Assembly (NCBI RefSeq): GCF_014645195.1
Contig: NZ_BMLK01000006.1
Coordinates: 1 to 64,000 of the forward strand
DNA: 64,000 nt
Reading direction: 5' to 3'
DNA from: Novosphingobium indicum
GTDB lineage: Bacteria; Pseudomonadota; Alphaproteobacteria; Sphingomonadales; Sphingomonadaceae
Shown here: one piece after another, positions 8,379-16,976 of the stretch
Layout: the number at the start of each line of letters is the position of its first letter
Numbering within the stretch: the stretch's first letter is position 1
Position numbers and translations under genes: made by a program
Notes under the pieces: generated by a model
The model's input: only the letters and a program-made list of their open reading frames with translations
Databases searched by the model: none
What the model was told of the DNA's origin: nothing

Positions 8379-8395
8379 GACACTTGTCTAGTGTC
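8379..8395. promoter_or_regulatory. dyad GACACT-N5-AGTGTC, candidate operator
   Basis: A 6-bp perfect inverted repeat with a five-base spacer is centred about 32 bp upstream of the enoyl-CoA hydratase start. The size is typical of TetR- or FadR-type operators controlling acyl-CoA genes. No regulator gene is adjacent, so the binder is unknown. Confidence 0.4.
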
Positions 8396-8444
8396 GTCGA
8401 GGGGTTTTGTGCAATCCCGTCAGGGCTGCCGAACAAGCATTCTT

Positions 8445-8472
8445 GCGGGCGCAGGCATGGGCCTGCGTCCGC
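8445..8472 (-). terminator. 12-bp hairpin downstream of rlmN
   Basis: GCGGGCGCAGGC (8445-8456) pairs with 8461-8472 with one G.U pair and a tetraloop. It lies about 35 bases beyond the rlmN stop on the minus strand. There is no T-tract, so termination may be inefficient or Rho-assisted. Confidence 0.45.
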
Positions 8473-8505
8473 TCGACTACCTGAGATGCACCGAACGGCG
8501 GGCTG

Positions 8506-9768
8506 TCAGCCCAGTGCCTTTTCCTTTTCGGCGTAGAGCCGTTCGAGTTCGGCGCGGCTCTTCTTTTCCGCGGCGGTCTTGAGCTGGCCGCAGGCGGCAT
8601 CGATGTCGCGCCCGCGCGGGGTGCGCACAGGAGCGGAAATGCCTGCCTCGAAAACGATGTTGGAGAAGGACCTGATCCGCTCGGGCGTGGAGCAGTCGTA
8701 GGCCGCGCCCGGCCAGGGGTTGAACGGGATCAGGTTGACCTTGGCTGGAAGCTTGTAGTGCTTGATCAGCCTGACCAGTTCGCGCGCGTCTTCGTCGCTG
8801 TCGTTCTTGTCCTTCAGCATCACGTATTCGAAGGTGATGCGTCGGGCATTGCTGGCGCCCTTGTAGTCTGCGCAGGCCTGCAGCAGTTCCTCGATGCCGT
8901 ACTTCTTGTTGATCGGCACGATTTCGTCGCGCACCTCCTTGGTCACCGCATGGAGCGAGACCGCGAGGTTGACGCCGATTTCCTCGGCGCAGCGCTCCAT
9001 CTGAGGGACCACGCCCGACGTGGACAGGGTGATGCGGCGCTTTGAGAGGGCGAGGCCGTCACCGTCCATCACCAGCTTGAGCGCATCGCGCACGTTGTCG
9101 AAATTGTAGAGCGGCTCGCCCATGCCCATCATCACGATGTTGGTGAGAAGGCGGCCGTCTGCGGAGTAGCCCCCGTCCTCATCGACCAAATCGTCATCGA
9201 GCGCGGCAAGGTCCGCCTGACCGGACTTGGGCCACTCGCCCAGAGAGTCGCGTGCCAGCATGACCTGCCCGACGATCTCCCCCGCCGTCAGGTTGCGCAC
9301 CAGCCGCATGGTGCCGGTGTGGCAGAAGCGGCAGTTGAGCGTGCAGCCGACCTGCGAGGAAACGCACAGCGTGCCGCGGTCCGCATCGGGGATGAAGACC
9401 ATCTCGAAATCGTGCCCGTCGGCCGTGCGCAGCAGCCACTTGCGGGTGCCGTCGGTGGAATGTTGCCCCTCGACCACCTCCGGGCGGCCGATCACGAAAC
9501 GTTCGGCGAGCCAGGGGCGCATGGTCTTGGCGATGTCGGTCATCGCCGCGAAATCGGTCACGCCGCGGTGGTAGAGCCAGTGGAACACCTGCTTGGCGCG
9601 CAGCTTGGCGGCCTTGGCATCGAGCCCGGCCACTTCGAACAGCTCGGCAATGCGCTTCTTGGGCAGACCGATAAGGTCGACGCGGCCATCCTCACGCGGG
9701 GTTACGTCGCGCGGGACGGGCACGGGGTCGATGTGCCCCGGGATCTGCATGAGTTTCGTGTCTGACAT
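8506..9768 (-). CDS. rlmN: dual-specificity 23S rRNA/tRNA adenine-C2 methyltransferase RlmN
   Basis: This 420-residue radical-SAM enzyme makes 2-methyladenosine at 23S rRNA A2503 and tRNA A37. The 4Fe-4S motif CTLNCRFC has Cys142, Cys146 and Cys149. The GMGEPL motif follows at about 215-220. The methyl-carrying C-terminal cysteine is Cys393 in [10 protein letters not shown]. The length is slightly above the family norm because of an acidic insert at about 185-205. The frame is open to 9849; ATG 9768 gives a normal N-terminus, though no strong ribosome site is visible and ATG 9750 is an alternative. Confidence 0.96.
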   Translation of the reverse strand: MSDTKLMQIPGHIDPVPVPRDVTPREDGRVDLIGLPKKRIAELFEVAGLDAKAAKLRAKQVFHWLYHRGVTDFAAMTDIAKTMRPWLAERFVIGRPEVVEGQHSTDGTRKWLLRTADGHDFEMVFIPDADRGTLCVSSQVGCTLNCRFCHTGTMRLVRNLTAGEIVGQVMLARDSLGEWPKSGQADLAALDDDLVDEDGGYSADGRLLTNIVMMGMGEPLYNFDNVRDALKLVMDGDGLALSKRRITLSTSGVVPQMERCAEEIGVNLAVSLHAVTKEVRDEIVPINKKYGIEELLQACADYKGASNARRITFEYVMLKDKNDSDEDARELVRLIKHYKLPAKVNLIPFNPWPGAAYDCSTPERIRSFSNIVFEAGISAPVRTPRGRDIDAACGQLKTAAEKKSRAELERLYAEKEKALG

Positions 9769-10029
9769 GATTGGCGACCATATAGGGTAAGCCGGGCCAT
9801 TTCGGAAGGGCGCACGATTGTTACGCGCGATGCGGGCACGCGATAACATCTCTCGACGAGTTTCGGTTCCTACGGTCCGGCGTGGGCTGGCTGCGCTTCA
9901 TCGCAAGGGTGTGACATAAAAACATCAATGATTTCGTTATGTTAGGTTAATGAAACTCCTGTCGGCCCTGGAGCATTCCATCGGTCCAAGCGGGTATGAC
10001 CCGTTTCTGGATTAAGATTGGAGTAAATC

Positions 10030-10698
10030 ATGAAGAAGATCCTTGTCAGTCTCGCCGCCGGTAGCGCTCTCGCTGCAGTTCCGGCCATGGCACAGGATGC
10101 CGGCCCGGCTCAGGCGTTCGACGGCTTTCACGTAGAGGGCCTTGCCGGTTACGATATCACCAAGGCCGGCAGCAGTGTCGACGACGATTCCAACATCGAC
10201 AACGACCAGTCGATCGACGGCGCCCTGTTCGGCGTCGGTGCCGGGTACGATTACCGGATGGGCAATGTCGTAATCGGCCCCGAAGCCGAAGTGACCTGGT
10301 CGACCGCGAAGACCGAGTTCACGAATGGCGATTTCGAAGGCTTCGGAGTCGGTAACGTCAAGACCAACCGCGACCTCTATGTTGGCGCGCGCGTCGGTTA
10401 CGTGGTGTCGCCAAGGACCATGGTTTACGCGAAGGGCGGCTATACCAACGCCAAATTCGACGTTCGCAATGGTGACGGCTCGGTGGAAACCAACACCGAC
10501 ATCGATGCCGACGGCTGGCGGATCGGCGCCGGTGTGGAGCAGGCGGTGAGCAACAACGTCTTCGCCAAGCTCGAATACCGCTATTCGAACTACGAGAAGG
10601 GCGAACTGGACTATCGGGGCGACATTCCCGACGGCCAGCGTTTCGACCTCGATCTCGACCGGCACCAGATCGTGGCCGGTGTGGGCGTGCGGTTCTGA
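10030..10698 (+). CDS. outer-membrane beta-barrel protein (OmpA/porin-like)
   Basis: This 222-residue protein begins with a clear signal peptide, MKKILVSLAAGSALAAVPAMA, cleaved before QDAGP. The mature part alternates short amphipathic strands and acidic loops. It includes GLAGYDITKAG, GAGYDYRMGNVVIGPEAEV, YVGARVGYVVSPRTMVYAKGGY and LEYRYSNY, and ends in a strand closing with Phe (GVGVRF), the usual barrel-assembly signal recognised by BamA. It resembles the eight-stranded outer-membrane beta-barrel domain family. Its role is probably structural or adhesive. It is monocistronic with a strong terminator. The 260-bp upstream region holds no gene. Confidence 0.85.
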   Translation: MKKILVSLAAGSALAAVPAMAQDAGPAQAFDGFHVEGLAGYDITKAGSSVDDDSNIDNDQSIDGALFGVGAGYDYRMGNVVIGPEAEVTWSTAKTEFTNGDFEGFGVGNVKTNRDLYVGARVGYVVSPRTMVYAKGGYTNAKFDVRNGDGSVETNTDIDADGWRIGAGVEQAVSNNVFAKLEYRYSNYEKGELDYRGDIPDGQRFDLDLDRHQIVAGVGVRF

Positions 10699-10723
10699 TC
10701 AAACCCATGCCGGAATAAGGGAA

Positions 10724-10751
10724 GGGCGGGGCCGCAAGGCCTCGCCCTTTT
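10724..10751 (+). terminator. rho-independent terminator of the barrel-protein gene
   Basis: A 10-bp stem (10724-10733 with 10738-10747, one G.U) with a GCAA tetraloop is followed by TTTT. It lies 25 bp after the outer-membrane protein stop. Confidence 0.88.
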
Positions 10752-10755
10752 CGTT

Positions 10756-11262
10756 TCAACGCAGCTGGGCGCATCCGATAGCGGCCGCGTCCATGGCCGA
10801 TGCCGCGCCTGCCAGTTGCCAGGTGTTGGAGAACCGGCGCCCGCTGGAATCGCGCGAATAGATGGTCATGCGGGTTGCCGAGCGCATGGCCGCGACGATG
10901 GCGGCGTTGTCGCTGTCGTCCTTGGGCCAGGCATCACCGCCGCCGCCTGTCAGTTCGATGCGCTCGCTGCCTATCCGCAGGACCATCGGCGCACCGTCTG
11001 CCATCTTGCGCGAGAGGCGGAAATGCACCTGATTGCGCGCGGAACGCTTCGGCCATGTGCCGATGGCGGCATAGGGCTGATAATCGCGGTGAAGCGCGCT
11101 CGGCGCGGCCATGGCAATCGCATAGCAACGCGGCACCAGCGGGTCGCGAAAGGCCCCCCAGTCGCCGTAAAGGCCAAGGCTGTCGCGAGCCTGCGCTACG
11201 CCGGCAAAGGCGCTGAACATCGAGGCGGCGGCCAAGGCCAGAAATTTCGGGTGTCTGCTCAC
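10756..11262 (-). CDS. IalB-like secreted protein
   Basis: This 168-residue protein has an N-terminal signal peptide, SRHPKFLALAAASMFSAFAGVAQA. The mature domain, with LYGDWGAFRD, RCYAIAMAAPS, FRLSRK and ELTGGGGDAWP, matches the invasion-associated locus B type found widely in Sphingomonadales. The function there is not established; the name comes from Bartonella and does not imply virulence. Two cysteines remain in the mature chain and could pair. The gene converges on the barrel-protein terminator, whose hairpin lies just beyond its stop. Confidence 0.7.
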   Translation of the reverse strand: MSRHPKFLALAAASMFSAFAGVAQARDSLGLYGDWGAFRDPLVPRCYAIAMAAPSALHRDYQPYAAIGTWPKRSARNQVHFRLSRKMADGAPMVLRIGSERIELTGGGGDAWPKDDSDNAAIVAAMRSATRMTIYSRDSSGRRFSNTWQLAGAASAMDAAAIGCAQLR

Positions 11263-11301
11263 GCGGGGCTCATGGCATGAATTGATGCAGCCGCAAACGC
11301 T

Positions 11302-11840
11302 TCAGGAGATTTTCGCCGAAATCGCGGCAACACCGGCTTCGACTCCGGCTGCGAAGTCACCTTCTTTGAACCTGGGCAGCATGTCGTCTGCGATCACCTG
11401 ACCGCAAAAGGCATTGGTCAGCGTCTTTTCAAGGCCGTATCCCACGGCGATGCGCACCTTGCGTTCATTCGGCGCGACAAGGATGATCACGCCATCATCG
11501 TGCTCTTTCCGGCCAATGCCCCAGCGGTTGCCCAGCTTTTGCGCGTAGTCGGAGATTTCCTCTCCATTGAGTGAGGGCGTGGTCGCCAAGACCATCTGGT
11601 GGCCTGTCTGTTGCTCCAGCGCTTCGAGTTTCCTCGCCAGCCGCGTCTCGACATCGGGTGCGAGAATCCCTGCGGCGTCGGTTACACGGCCCTGAACACG
11701 GAGTTCCTCACCGGCGGCCTGTGTAGCGGAATCGCTGTGAAGTGCAGCCTCAGCGGGAGGCGCGCAGCTCCGCTGCCGCAGCCTCCACCCGCAAGCAGCA
11801 GAGACAAGGAAACAAGGACAATGCGGGCCGGCGGCTTCAT
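11302..11840 (-). pseudogene. TPM-domain (YgcG-type) lipoprotein, apparent frameshift
   Basis: The frame ending at 11302 encodes a full TPM domain: GRVTDAAGILAPDVETRL, GNRWGIGRKEHDDGVIILVA, then RKVRIAVGYGLE. It has no ATG, GTG or TTG between the end of the upstream dioxygenase gene and the domain. In another frame, ATG 11840 encodes a lipoprotein-type signal, MKPPARIVLVSLSLLLAGGG followed by Cys, and then runs out of frame. Removing the CG repeat at 11761-11764 (CGCG to CG) joins both into a sensible protein of about 178 residues. This is either a real disrupting mutation or a sequence error. Family members are secreted or membrane-anchored and probably assist membrane protein complexes. The gene lies 45 bp after the TauD-type gene on the same strand. 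Confidence 0.75.
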
Positions 11841-11885
11841 CCTGCCGACTTGCCCGCAGTGCCCTTACTTCGTCAACGCAGCTTT

Positions 11886-12872
11886 TCAGGCGATTTCGCG
11901 TTCGGCTTCGCCGACTTTCTTGCCGTCCTCGAAATAGCCGAGGCCATAGTCGCCCTTGATCGTCGTGCGCAGGGTCTGGCGCTCGTACTTGGCATCGCAG
12001 CCTTCGACGGCATGGAGCATGCGGTGGTTGTCCCAGATCACCATGTCGGTGGGCTTCCACTCGTGCCAGTAGGCGCTGGTGCCGCTGCCCATGCGGTTGA
12101 TCTCGTGGGCGACGTCGTCGAGCAGGCGGTCGCCGTCCGGGTCTTCGTGGCCTTCGAGGCCAATGGCCATCCATGGGCCGTAGTGCAGGACCTTCTCACC
12201 GGTTTCGCGCGTCCAGATCGCGGGATGCATGGCGCGCGGGAACTTGGCGGCTTCCTTGAGCAGTTGCGGCGTAGTCGCATACTCGGTCAGCGGCGTGAAA
12301 TTCACGCCGAACTTCATGGTCGAGAGGCGGGTGTCGAGCGTGTAGATCACGTTCTTGCCTTCGAGCGCATCGCGCAGGTCTTTGGGGAACTGGCGATAGA
12401 GTTCGATCCCGTCCATGAACCCGGTGCGGCCGCCGACCGGCGCATTGATCGGCGCGCGCAGCACGCCGGCATAGTTCAGCTCATCGTTGTAGCAGTGATC
12501 GAAATGCCAGGGCGAGAAACGGGCGATCACCTCGCCGTTCATCTCGACGAGGCCTTCCCCCTTGGCCACATCGTCGCTGGGCCGATAGTGCATGTCGATC
12601 ACACCTTCGGCGTGGTCTCCGGTTTCCTCGTCGCGCGGGGTCGTCGTGGTCGGGTGATCCTTGAGCGGGCCGAAGACCTTGCTGAGTTCCACCTGCATCT
12701 TGGCGCTCGGTTCGACGTCGCGGAACACGATCATACCGCGGTCCACGAAGAGGTCGCGCAACTGCTGGCGGACCTTCTCGTCGGCGAGCGCCTCGTAGTC
12801 TAGCCCCTCTACGGCGGCGCCGAAGCTGAGATTCTCGTCCAGTTTCTTAACGGTAAGTCCGGCCATTTTCAT
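11886..12872 (-). CDS. TauD/TfdA-family Fe(II)/2-oxoglutarate dioxygenase
   Basis: This is a roughly 328-residue non-haem iron dioxygenase. The iron ligands are visible as H-x-D in SPWHFDHCY and a distal His in NHRMLHAVEG. The 2-oxoglutarate-binding Arg is in RQTLRTTIKGDY. By family it hydroxylates or cleaves a small organic substrate such as a sulfonate or aryloxyacid, using 2-oxoglutarate and O2. The substrate is not predictable. Several ATGs cluster at 12866-12884; 12872 is chosen, with a GGACGGG ribosome site just upstream. Cytosolic. The region divergent from sthA is about 230 bp. Confidence 0.88.
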   Translation of the reverse strand: MKMAGLTVKKLDENLSFGAAVEGLDYEALADEKVRQQLRDLFVDRGMIVFRDVEPSAKMQVELSKVFGPLKDHPTTTTPRDEETGDHAEGVIDMHYRPSDDVAKGEGLVEMNGEVIARFSPWHFDHCYNDELNYAGVLRAPINAPVGGRTGFMDGIELYRQFPKDLRDALEGKNVIYTLDTRLSTMKFGVNFTPLTEYATTPQLLKEAAKFPRAMHPAIWTRETGEKVLHYGPWMAIGLEGHEDPDGDRLLDDVAHEINRMGSGTSAYWHEWKPTDMVIWDNHRMLHAVEGCDAKYERQTLRTTIKGDYGLGYFEDGKKVGEAEREIA

Positions 12873-13105
12873 CATCCCGTCCACAAAGCGGATGGATCCT
12901 TCCGGCCTGTCCGGCGGTCCAGCCTGCGATCAATACTAAGCACGCTCAGCATATTGCCACTGCCGCCGGGTCCCGACCAAGCGAAAAGTTTGGAACAGGG
13001 GCATATCCTTGTTGCGTTGCAGCGCGGCACACCGCACACTCGGCTTGCTTGCGGAGGAGAGGGACCGGCCCGGCCGAAAGGCGGGTCAGGCTTCCGGGGG
13101 CATAT

Positions 13106-14500
13106 ATGGCGGGGCGTTACGAATTCGTCGTTATCGGTAGCGGGCCTTCGGGCCGGCGCGCGGCCATTCAGGCTGCGAAACTGGGCAAGTCCGTCCTCGT
13201 CATCGAGGGGCGGATGAAAGTGGGCGGGGTGTCGGTCCATACCGGCACGATCCCGTCGAAGACCCTGCGCGAGACCGCGCTGAACCTTTCCGGCTGGCGC
13301 GAGCGCGGGTTCTATGGCCGCTCGTACCGGGTGAAGAAGGAGATCGGCAGCGAGGATCTGTCGATCCGGCTGGGCAAGACGCTCGACTACGAAGTCGACG
13401 TGCTCGAGCACCAGTTCCTGCGCAATGGCGTGGCGACCATGGCCGGCTTCGCGCGCTTCCTCGATCCCCATCGGCTGGTGGTGACCTCGCCCGACGGCAG
13501 CGAGCTGATCGTGGAGGGTGAGCGCTTCCTGATCGCGGTAGGGACTGTACCCTTCCATCCCGACAACATCGATTTCACCGACCCCGAGATCATGGACAGC
13601 GATCAGGTTGTCGACGTTCCCCGCTTGCCGCGCTCGCTTACGGTCGTCGGCGCGGGCGTGATCGGCATCGAATACGCCACGATCTTCTCGGCGCTGGATG
13701 TGGCCGTGACGGTCATCGAGCCGCGCAGCAGCTTTCTCGATTTCGTGGATCGCGAGATTATCGACGAATTCGTCCACCAGCTTCGGGATCGCGGGGTCAC
13801 CTTCCGTCTCGGCGTGCCGGTCGAGACGGTTGAGCGGGGCAGCGACGGGCGGGTGGTGACCATGCTCAAGGACGGGCGCGTCGTGCGCACGGAAATGCTG
13901 CTCTACTGCGCGGGACGCATGGGCGCGACGGCGGACCTTGGACTGGACAAGTGCGGGCTCACCACCGATGCGCGCGGCCGGCTCTCGATCAATCCCGAGA
14001 CCTACCAGACCGAAGTCGAACACATCTATGCGGCCGGCGATGTGATCGGGTTTCCCAGCCTTGCTTCCACGTCGATGGAACAAGGCCGCATCGCCGCTTG
14101 CCATGCCTTTGGCCTGCCCTTGCCGCCAGCGCCAGCGTTCTTTCCCTACGGCATCTATGCCGTGCCCGAGATATCGACCGTGGGCATGAGCGAGCAGGAA
14201 GTGCGCGAGCGGGGGATCAACTACGAAACCGGCATTGCCCGGTTCCGGGAAACCTCGCGCGGGCACATCATGGGGCTGGAGCAGGGGCTGATGAAGATGA
14301 TCTTCTCGAACAAGACCCGCCGCTTGCTGGGGGTCCACATCATCGGCGAGGGCGCGACCGAGCTGATCCATATCGGGCAGGCCGTTCTGAACCTGAAAGG
14401 CACGATCGACTACTTCATCGAGAACACGTTCAACTACCCGACGCTGGCCGAAGCCTACAAGATCGCCGCGCTCGATGCCTGGAACCGCATGGCGCGCTGA
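13106..14500 (+). CDS. sthA: Si-specific NAD(P)+ transhydrogenase
   Basis: This 464-residue soluble pyridine nucleotide transhydrogenase balances NADPH and NADH. It has two Rossmann motifs, FVVIGSGPSGRRAA near the N-terminus and VVGAGVIGIEYATIF mid-protein. The C-terminal dimerisation domain contains LLGVHIIGEGATELIHIGQA. The segment equivalent to the redox disulfide of lipoamide dehydrogenase reads GGVSVHTGTIPSK and has no cysteine, which separates it from disulfide reductases and fits SthA. ATG 13106 is chosen over the longer frame because GGGGG lies five bases upstream. It is soluble and FAD-dependent. Confidence 0.93.
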   Translation: MAGRYEFVVIGSGPSGRRAAIQAAKLGKSVLVIEGRMKVGGVSVHTGTIPSKTLRETALNLSGWRERGFYGRSYRVKKEIGSEDLSIRLGKTLDYEVDVLEHQFLRNGVATMAGFARFLDPHRLVVTSPDGSELIVEGERFLIAVGTVPFHPDNIDFTDPEIMDSDQVVDVPRLPRSLTVVGAGVIGIEYATIFSALDVAVTVIEPRSSFLDFVDREIIDEFVHQLRDRGVTFRLGVPVETVERGSDGRVVTMLKDGRVVRTEMLLYCAGRMGATADLGLDKCGLTTDARGRLSINPETYQTEVEHIYAAGDVIGFPSLASTSMEQGRIAACHAFGLPLPPAPAFFPYGIYAVPEISTVGMSEQEVRERGINYETGIARFRETSRGHIMGLEQGLMKMIFSNKTRRLLGVHIIGEGATELIHIGQAVLNLKGTIDYFIENTFNYPTLAEAYKIAALDAWNRMAR

Positions 14501-14525
14501 ACGCGGCATTTGCAGGGAAGGGGAA

Positions 14526-14546
14526 CCGGCACCGGCACCGGCACCA
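14526..14546 (+). repeat. short GGCACC tandem repeat
   Basis: About three and a half copies of a GGCACC hexamer lie in the 172-bp gap between sthA and the COG4705 gene. This is low-complexity GC-rich sequence with no evident function. Confidence 0.6.
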
Positions 14547-14672
14547 GACACGAACTGAGGGCAACGCCTTGCGGCGGCGTCTGGTTGCAAGATGCGGCGC
14601 TCGTGATGGGCGTGCGGCGGGCGTTAAACCTGACCTCCCCGGTGCCGTTGTGCGATAACAGAAAGGCTGGCG

Positions 14673-15437
14673 ATGAACCCAAATCCCACTGCTGCAATGA
14701 CCAAGGTTCCGGCGGTGACGCTCGGTTTCTGGATCATCAAGATACTGGCTACCACGTTGGGAGAAACTGGCGGCGACACCCTGTCGATGACCTACGACAT
14801 GGGGTATCTGGTCAGCACGGCCATCTTCGTCGTGCCCCTGCTTGCACTGGTGGCGGCCCAGATCCGTGCAAAGGAATATCGCCCCTTCCTGTACTGGGCG
14901 ACCATTGTCGCCTCGACCACCGCGGGCACGACCATGGCCGACTTCGCGACGCGTTCGCTGGGCATCGGCTATCCGGGCGGCGCCTTGTTGCTCGCAGCAT
15001 GCGTGGCGGCTTCGCTGGCGGCGTGGAAGGCCGTGCTCGGTTCGGTCTCGGTGGAAACGGTGGCGACGACGCGGTCAGAGGTGTTCTACTGGCTGACGAT
15101 CACGTTTTCGCAGACGCTCGGCACGGCGGTGGGCGACTGGGCCGCCGACGACGGCGGTTTCGGCTATCTGGGCGGCGCCTTGCTGTTCGGTGGCCTCCTG
15201 CTCGTCTTGGTCGTGCTGTGGAAGACCAGCCGCGTGAGCACGGTGCTCCTGTTCTGGAGCGCCTTCATCCTGACCCGTCCGCTCGGTGCGACGGTCGGTG
15301 ATTTCCTCGACAAACCGTTGTCGCACGGCGGGCTCGACCTTAGCCGACCTATGGCATCGATTACGCTATGCGCAGTGATGATCGTGCTGATCGTTGTTCT
15401 GCCGCAGCGTGCAGGGCGCCATGTCTCGGCGGCCTAA
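14673..15437 (+). CDS. COG4705 membrane-anchored protein with four internal repeats
   Basis: This 254-residue integral membrane protein has about eight hydrophobic helices. It contains four copies of a two-helix module marked by an aromatic-rich entry and a small-residue/acidic motif. The copies are KILATTLGETGGD, IVASTTAGTTMADF, ITFSQTLGTAVGDW and FILTRPLGATVGDF, three of them followed by a GGALL- or GGLDL-like turn. Members are called uncharacterised membrane-anchored proteins and have been suggested to respond to manganese; that link is tentative. No riboswitch of the yybP-ykoY type is recognisable upstream. It converges with the Rieske gene across a perfect hairpin. Confidence 0.82.
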   Translation: MNPNPTAAMTKVPAVTLGFWIIKILATTLGETGGDTLSMTYDMGYLVSTAIFVVPLLALVAAQIRAKEYRPFLYWATIVASTTAGTTMADFATRSLGIGYPGGALLLAACVAASLAAWKAVLGSVSVETVATTRSEVFYWLTITFSQTLGTAVGDWAADDGGFGYLGGALLFGGLLLVLVVLWKTSRVSTVLLFWSAFILTRPLGATVGDFLDKPLSHGGLDLSRPMASITLCAVMIVLIVVLPQRAGRHVSAA

Positions 15438-15445
15438 GCGGCAAA

Positions 15446-15474
15446 GCCCCTTGCCCTGAACGCAGGCAAGGGGC
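15446..15474. terminator. bidirectional hairpin between COG4705 gene and Rieske gene
   Basis: A perfect 10-bp stem (GCCCCTTGCC at 15446-15455 with 15465-15474) with a nine-base loop sits between two convergent stops. On the minus strand it is followed by TTT; on the plus strand by a pyrimidine-rich CCTTCTTCC. Confidence 0.7.
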
Positions 15475-15484
15475 CCTTCTTCCG

Positions 15485-16867
15485 TCAGCCGAGCTCCTGC
15501 GGCTCGCCGGTACCCATGTAGCGGGCGAGATTGCGGTGCAGGCTGATCACCGCGCCTTCCGCCTTGGGATTGGGAATGTTGCCGGCATAACCGCCCATCT
15601 TCATGCCCTGCTGGACCGCAGCCATGTTGGAGAAGTCCTGCAGCAACACATGCGGGAAGGCGGAAGGATCCGCATATTCCCACTGCGTTTCGGGCGCTTC
15701 CCCGTCGGGGTACAATTCGTAGACCGCCACCTCGAAGATGCACTTGTCCGGGTCGTAACCGCAGGGACGCGCCTGGTAGCAGAGCATGTTGTTGACCGCG
15801 TGGCCGATCTGCTGGTTCGGGAAGATCTGCCAGGCCGTGCCGCTCGCCGCGACATGAGCGGCGTCCACCTCGGGCCAGATCACGCCGCGCTCGGCATCGA
15901 TCTGGCGTGAGGTTTCGAGCCAGTACTTGAGCACGTCGGTTGCCGAAGTGCCCTCGGGCAGTTCCTCGGGCAGACGCTGCGCGACGTCGACGAGCGTCTG
16001 GGTCGTATTGGTGTTCACGCCTTCCCAGGTGTATTTCTGCATCTGCGCGGTGGTAACGCGCGGATCACCCGCGCCAAGGCGGAGCTTGGAGGCGTTTTCC
16101 TTGGGCCCGTCGCCCGTGTCGTAGCCGATGTGGCTGTGCTTGCCCTGCTGGCGGCCCCAGCCCACGAAGTCGCCGAATTCGGTGAATTCGGGGTGCGTTC
16201 CGGGGACATGATAGGTTTCGTCGAAAGCTTCGAGCGCGACCTTCCAGTTGCAGTCGAAGATCGTCCACTTGCGCCAGCGCGGGCGCATGTCCTGAAGCTG
16301 GAACGGGTCGAGCATAGTCGCAGCCGGTTCCAGATAGGCGCGCAGCGGCTCGGCTTCGGGATCGAGGTTGATCCATACGAACCCGCCCCAGGTGTCGATC
16401 TGCACTTCGCCGAGGCGCGTCACGTCCTCGCAGAGCTTCGGCCCCCAATCTTCCCTGGACTGGATGTAGCTGCACGATCCGTCGATCTCGAACGTCCAGG
16501 CGTGGAAGCCGCAAACGAAGTTGTTGCGGCGGCCATGGGCATTGCGCTCGCCCTTGGGCGTATCGACGAGGCGCCGGCCGCGGTGGGTGCAGACGTTGCG
16601 GTAGGCCTTGATCTTGCCTTCGGCGCCGTTGGCGGCTTCGCCTTCGGCAACGCGCACGATAAGGACCGAGTCGTCGAGAATCTCGTAGGTGATGTAGCTG
16701 CCGACCTCGGGCAGGTCCTCGACACGGCCGGCCTGGAGCCAGCAATTGCGCCACAGCTTGTCGCGCTCGGCGCGGGCATAATCTTCTGAAATATAGGCTT
16801 CTACCGGGATAACGACCGGTTCGGGGGTCGTGTCGGTGGCCGCTTCGACCTTGCTCAGTTCGTTCAT
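15485..16867 (-). CDS. aromatic ring-hydroxylating dioxygenase, Rieske alpha subunit
   Basis: This 460-residue oxygenase component has the Rieske 2Fe-2S ligands CTHRGRR and CGFHAWTF. The mononuclear iron site follows in DETYHVPGTHPEF, and family members use a further Asp. It should hydroxylate or demethylate an aromatic or polycyclic substrate using electrons from a separate reductase. No beta subunit, ferredoxin or reductase is adjacent, so it is probably a single-subunit type fed by a distant electron chain. This is common in sphingomonads, which carry scattered oxygenase genes. Confidence 0.92.
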   Translation of the reverse strand: MNELSKVEAATDTTPEPVVIPVEAYISEDYARAERDKLWRNCWLQAGRVEDLPEVGSYITYEILDDSVLIVRVAEGEAANGAEGKIKAYRNVCTHRGRRLVDTPKGERNAHGRRNNFVCGFHAWTFEIDGSCSYIQSREDWGPKLCEDVTRLGEVQIDTWGGFVWINLDPEAEPLRAYLEPAATMLDPFQLQDMRPRWRKWTIFDCNWKVALEAFDETYHVPGTHPEFTEFGDFVGWGRQQGKHSHIGYDTGDGPKENASKLRLGAGDPRVTTAQMQKYTWEGVNTNTTQTLVDVAQRLPEELPEGTSATDVLKYWLETSRQIDAERGVIWPEVDAAHVAASGTAWQIFPNQQIGHAVNNMLCYQARPCGYDPDKCIFEVAVYELYPDGEAPETQWEYADPSAFPHVLLQDFSNMAAVQQGMKMGGYAGNIPNPKAEGAVISLHRNLARYMGTGEPQELG

Positions 16868-16976
16868 CGTTCCGCTCCCGTGCGATGTCGCAGAGTGCCG
16901 CTAATCAACAGCACTGTTCACTGAGAGCGGTTTACTCCGGTGTCGGCATTCAGAACTTTGATCGAACGCAAAGCTG

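Noticed and set aside
13106..14500. Dihydrolipoamide dehydrogenase
   Set aside because: The redox disulfide is missing (GGVSVHTGTIPSK), which fits SthA instead.
12872..14590. 572-codon minus-strand open frame opposite sthA
   Set aside because: Antisense shadow of a clear transhydrogenase gene.
14501..14672. Manganese riboswitch before the COG4705 gene
   Set aside because: The yybP-ykoY consensus motifs are not present; the gap holds only a short GGCACC repeat and GC-rich sequence.
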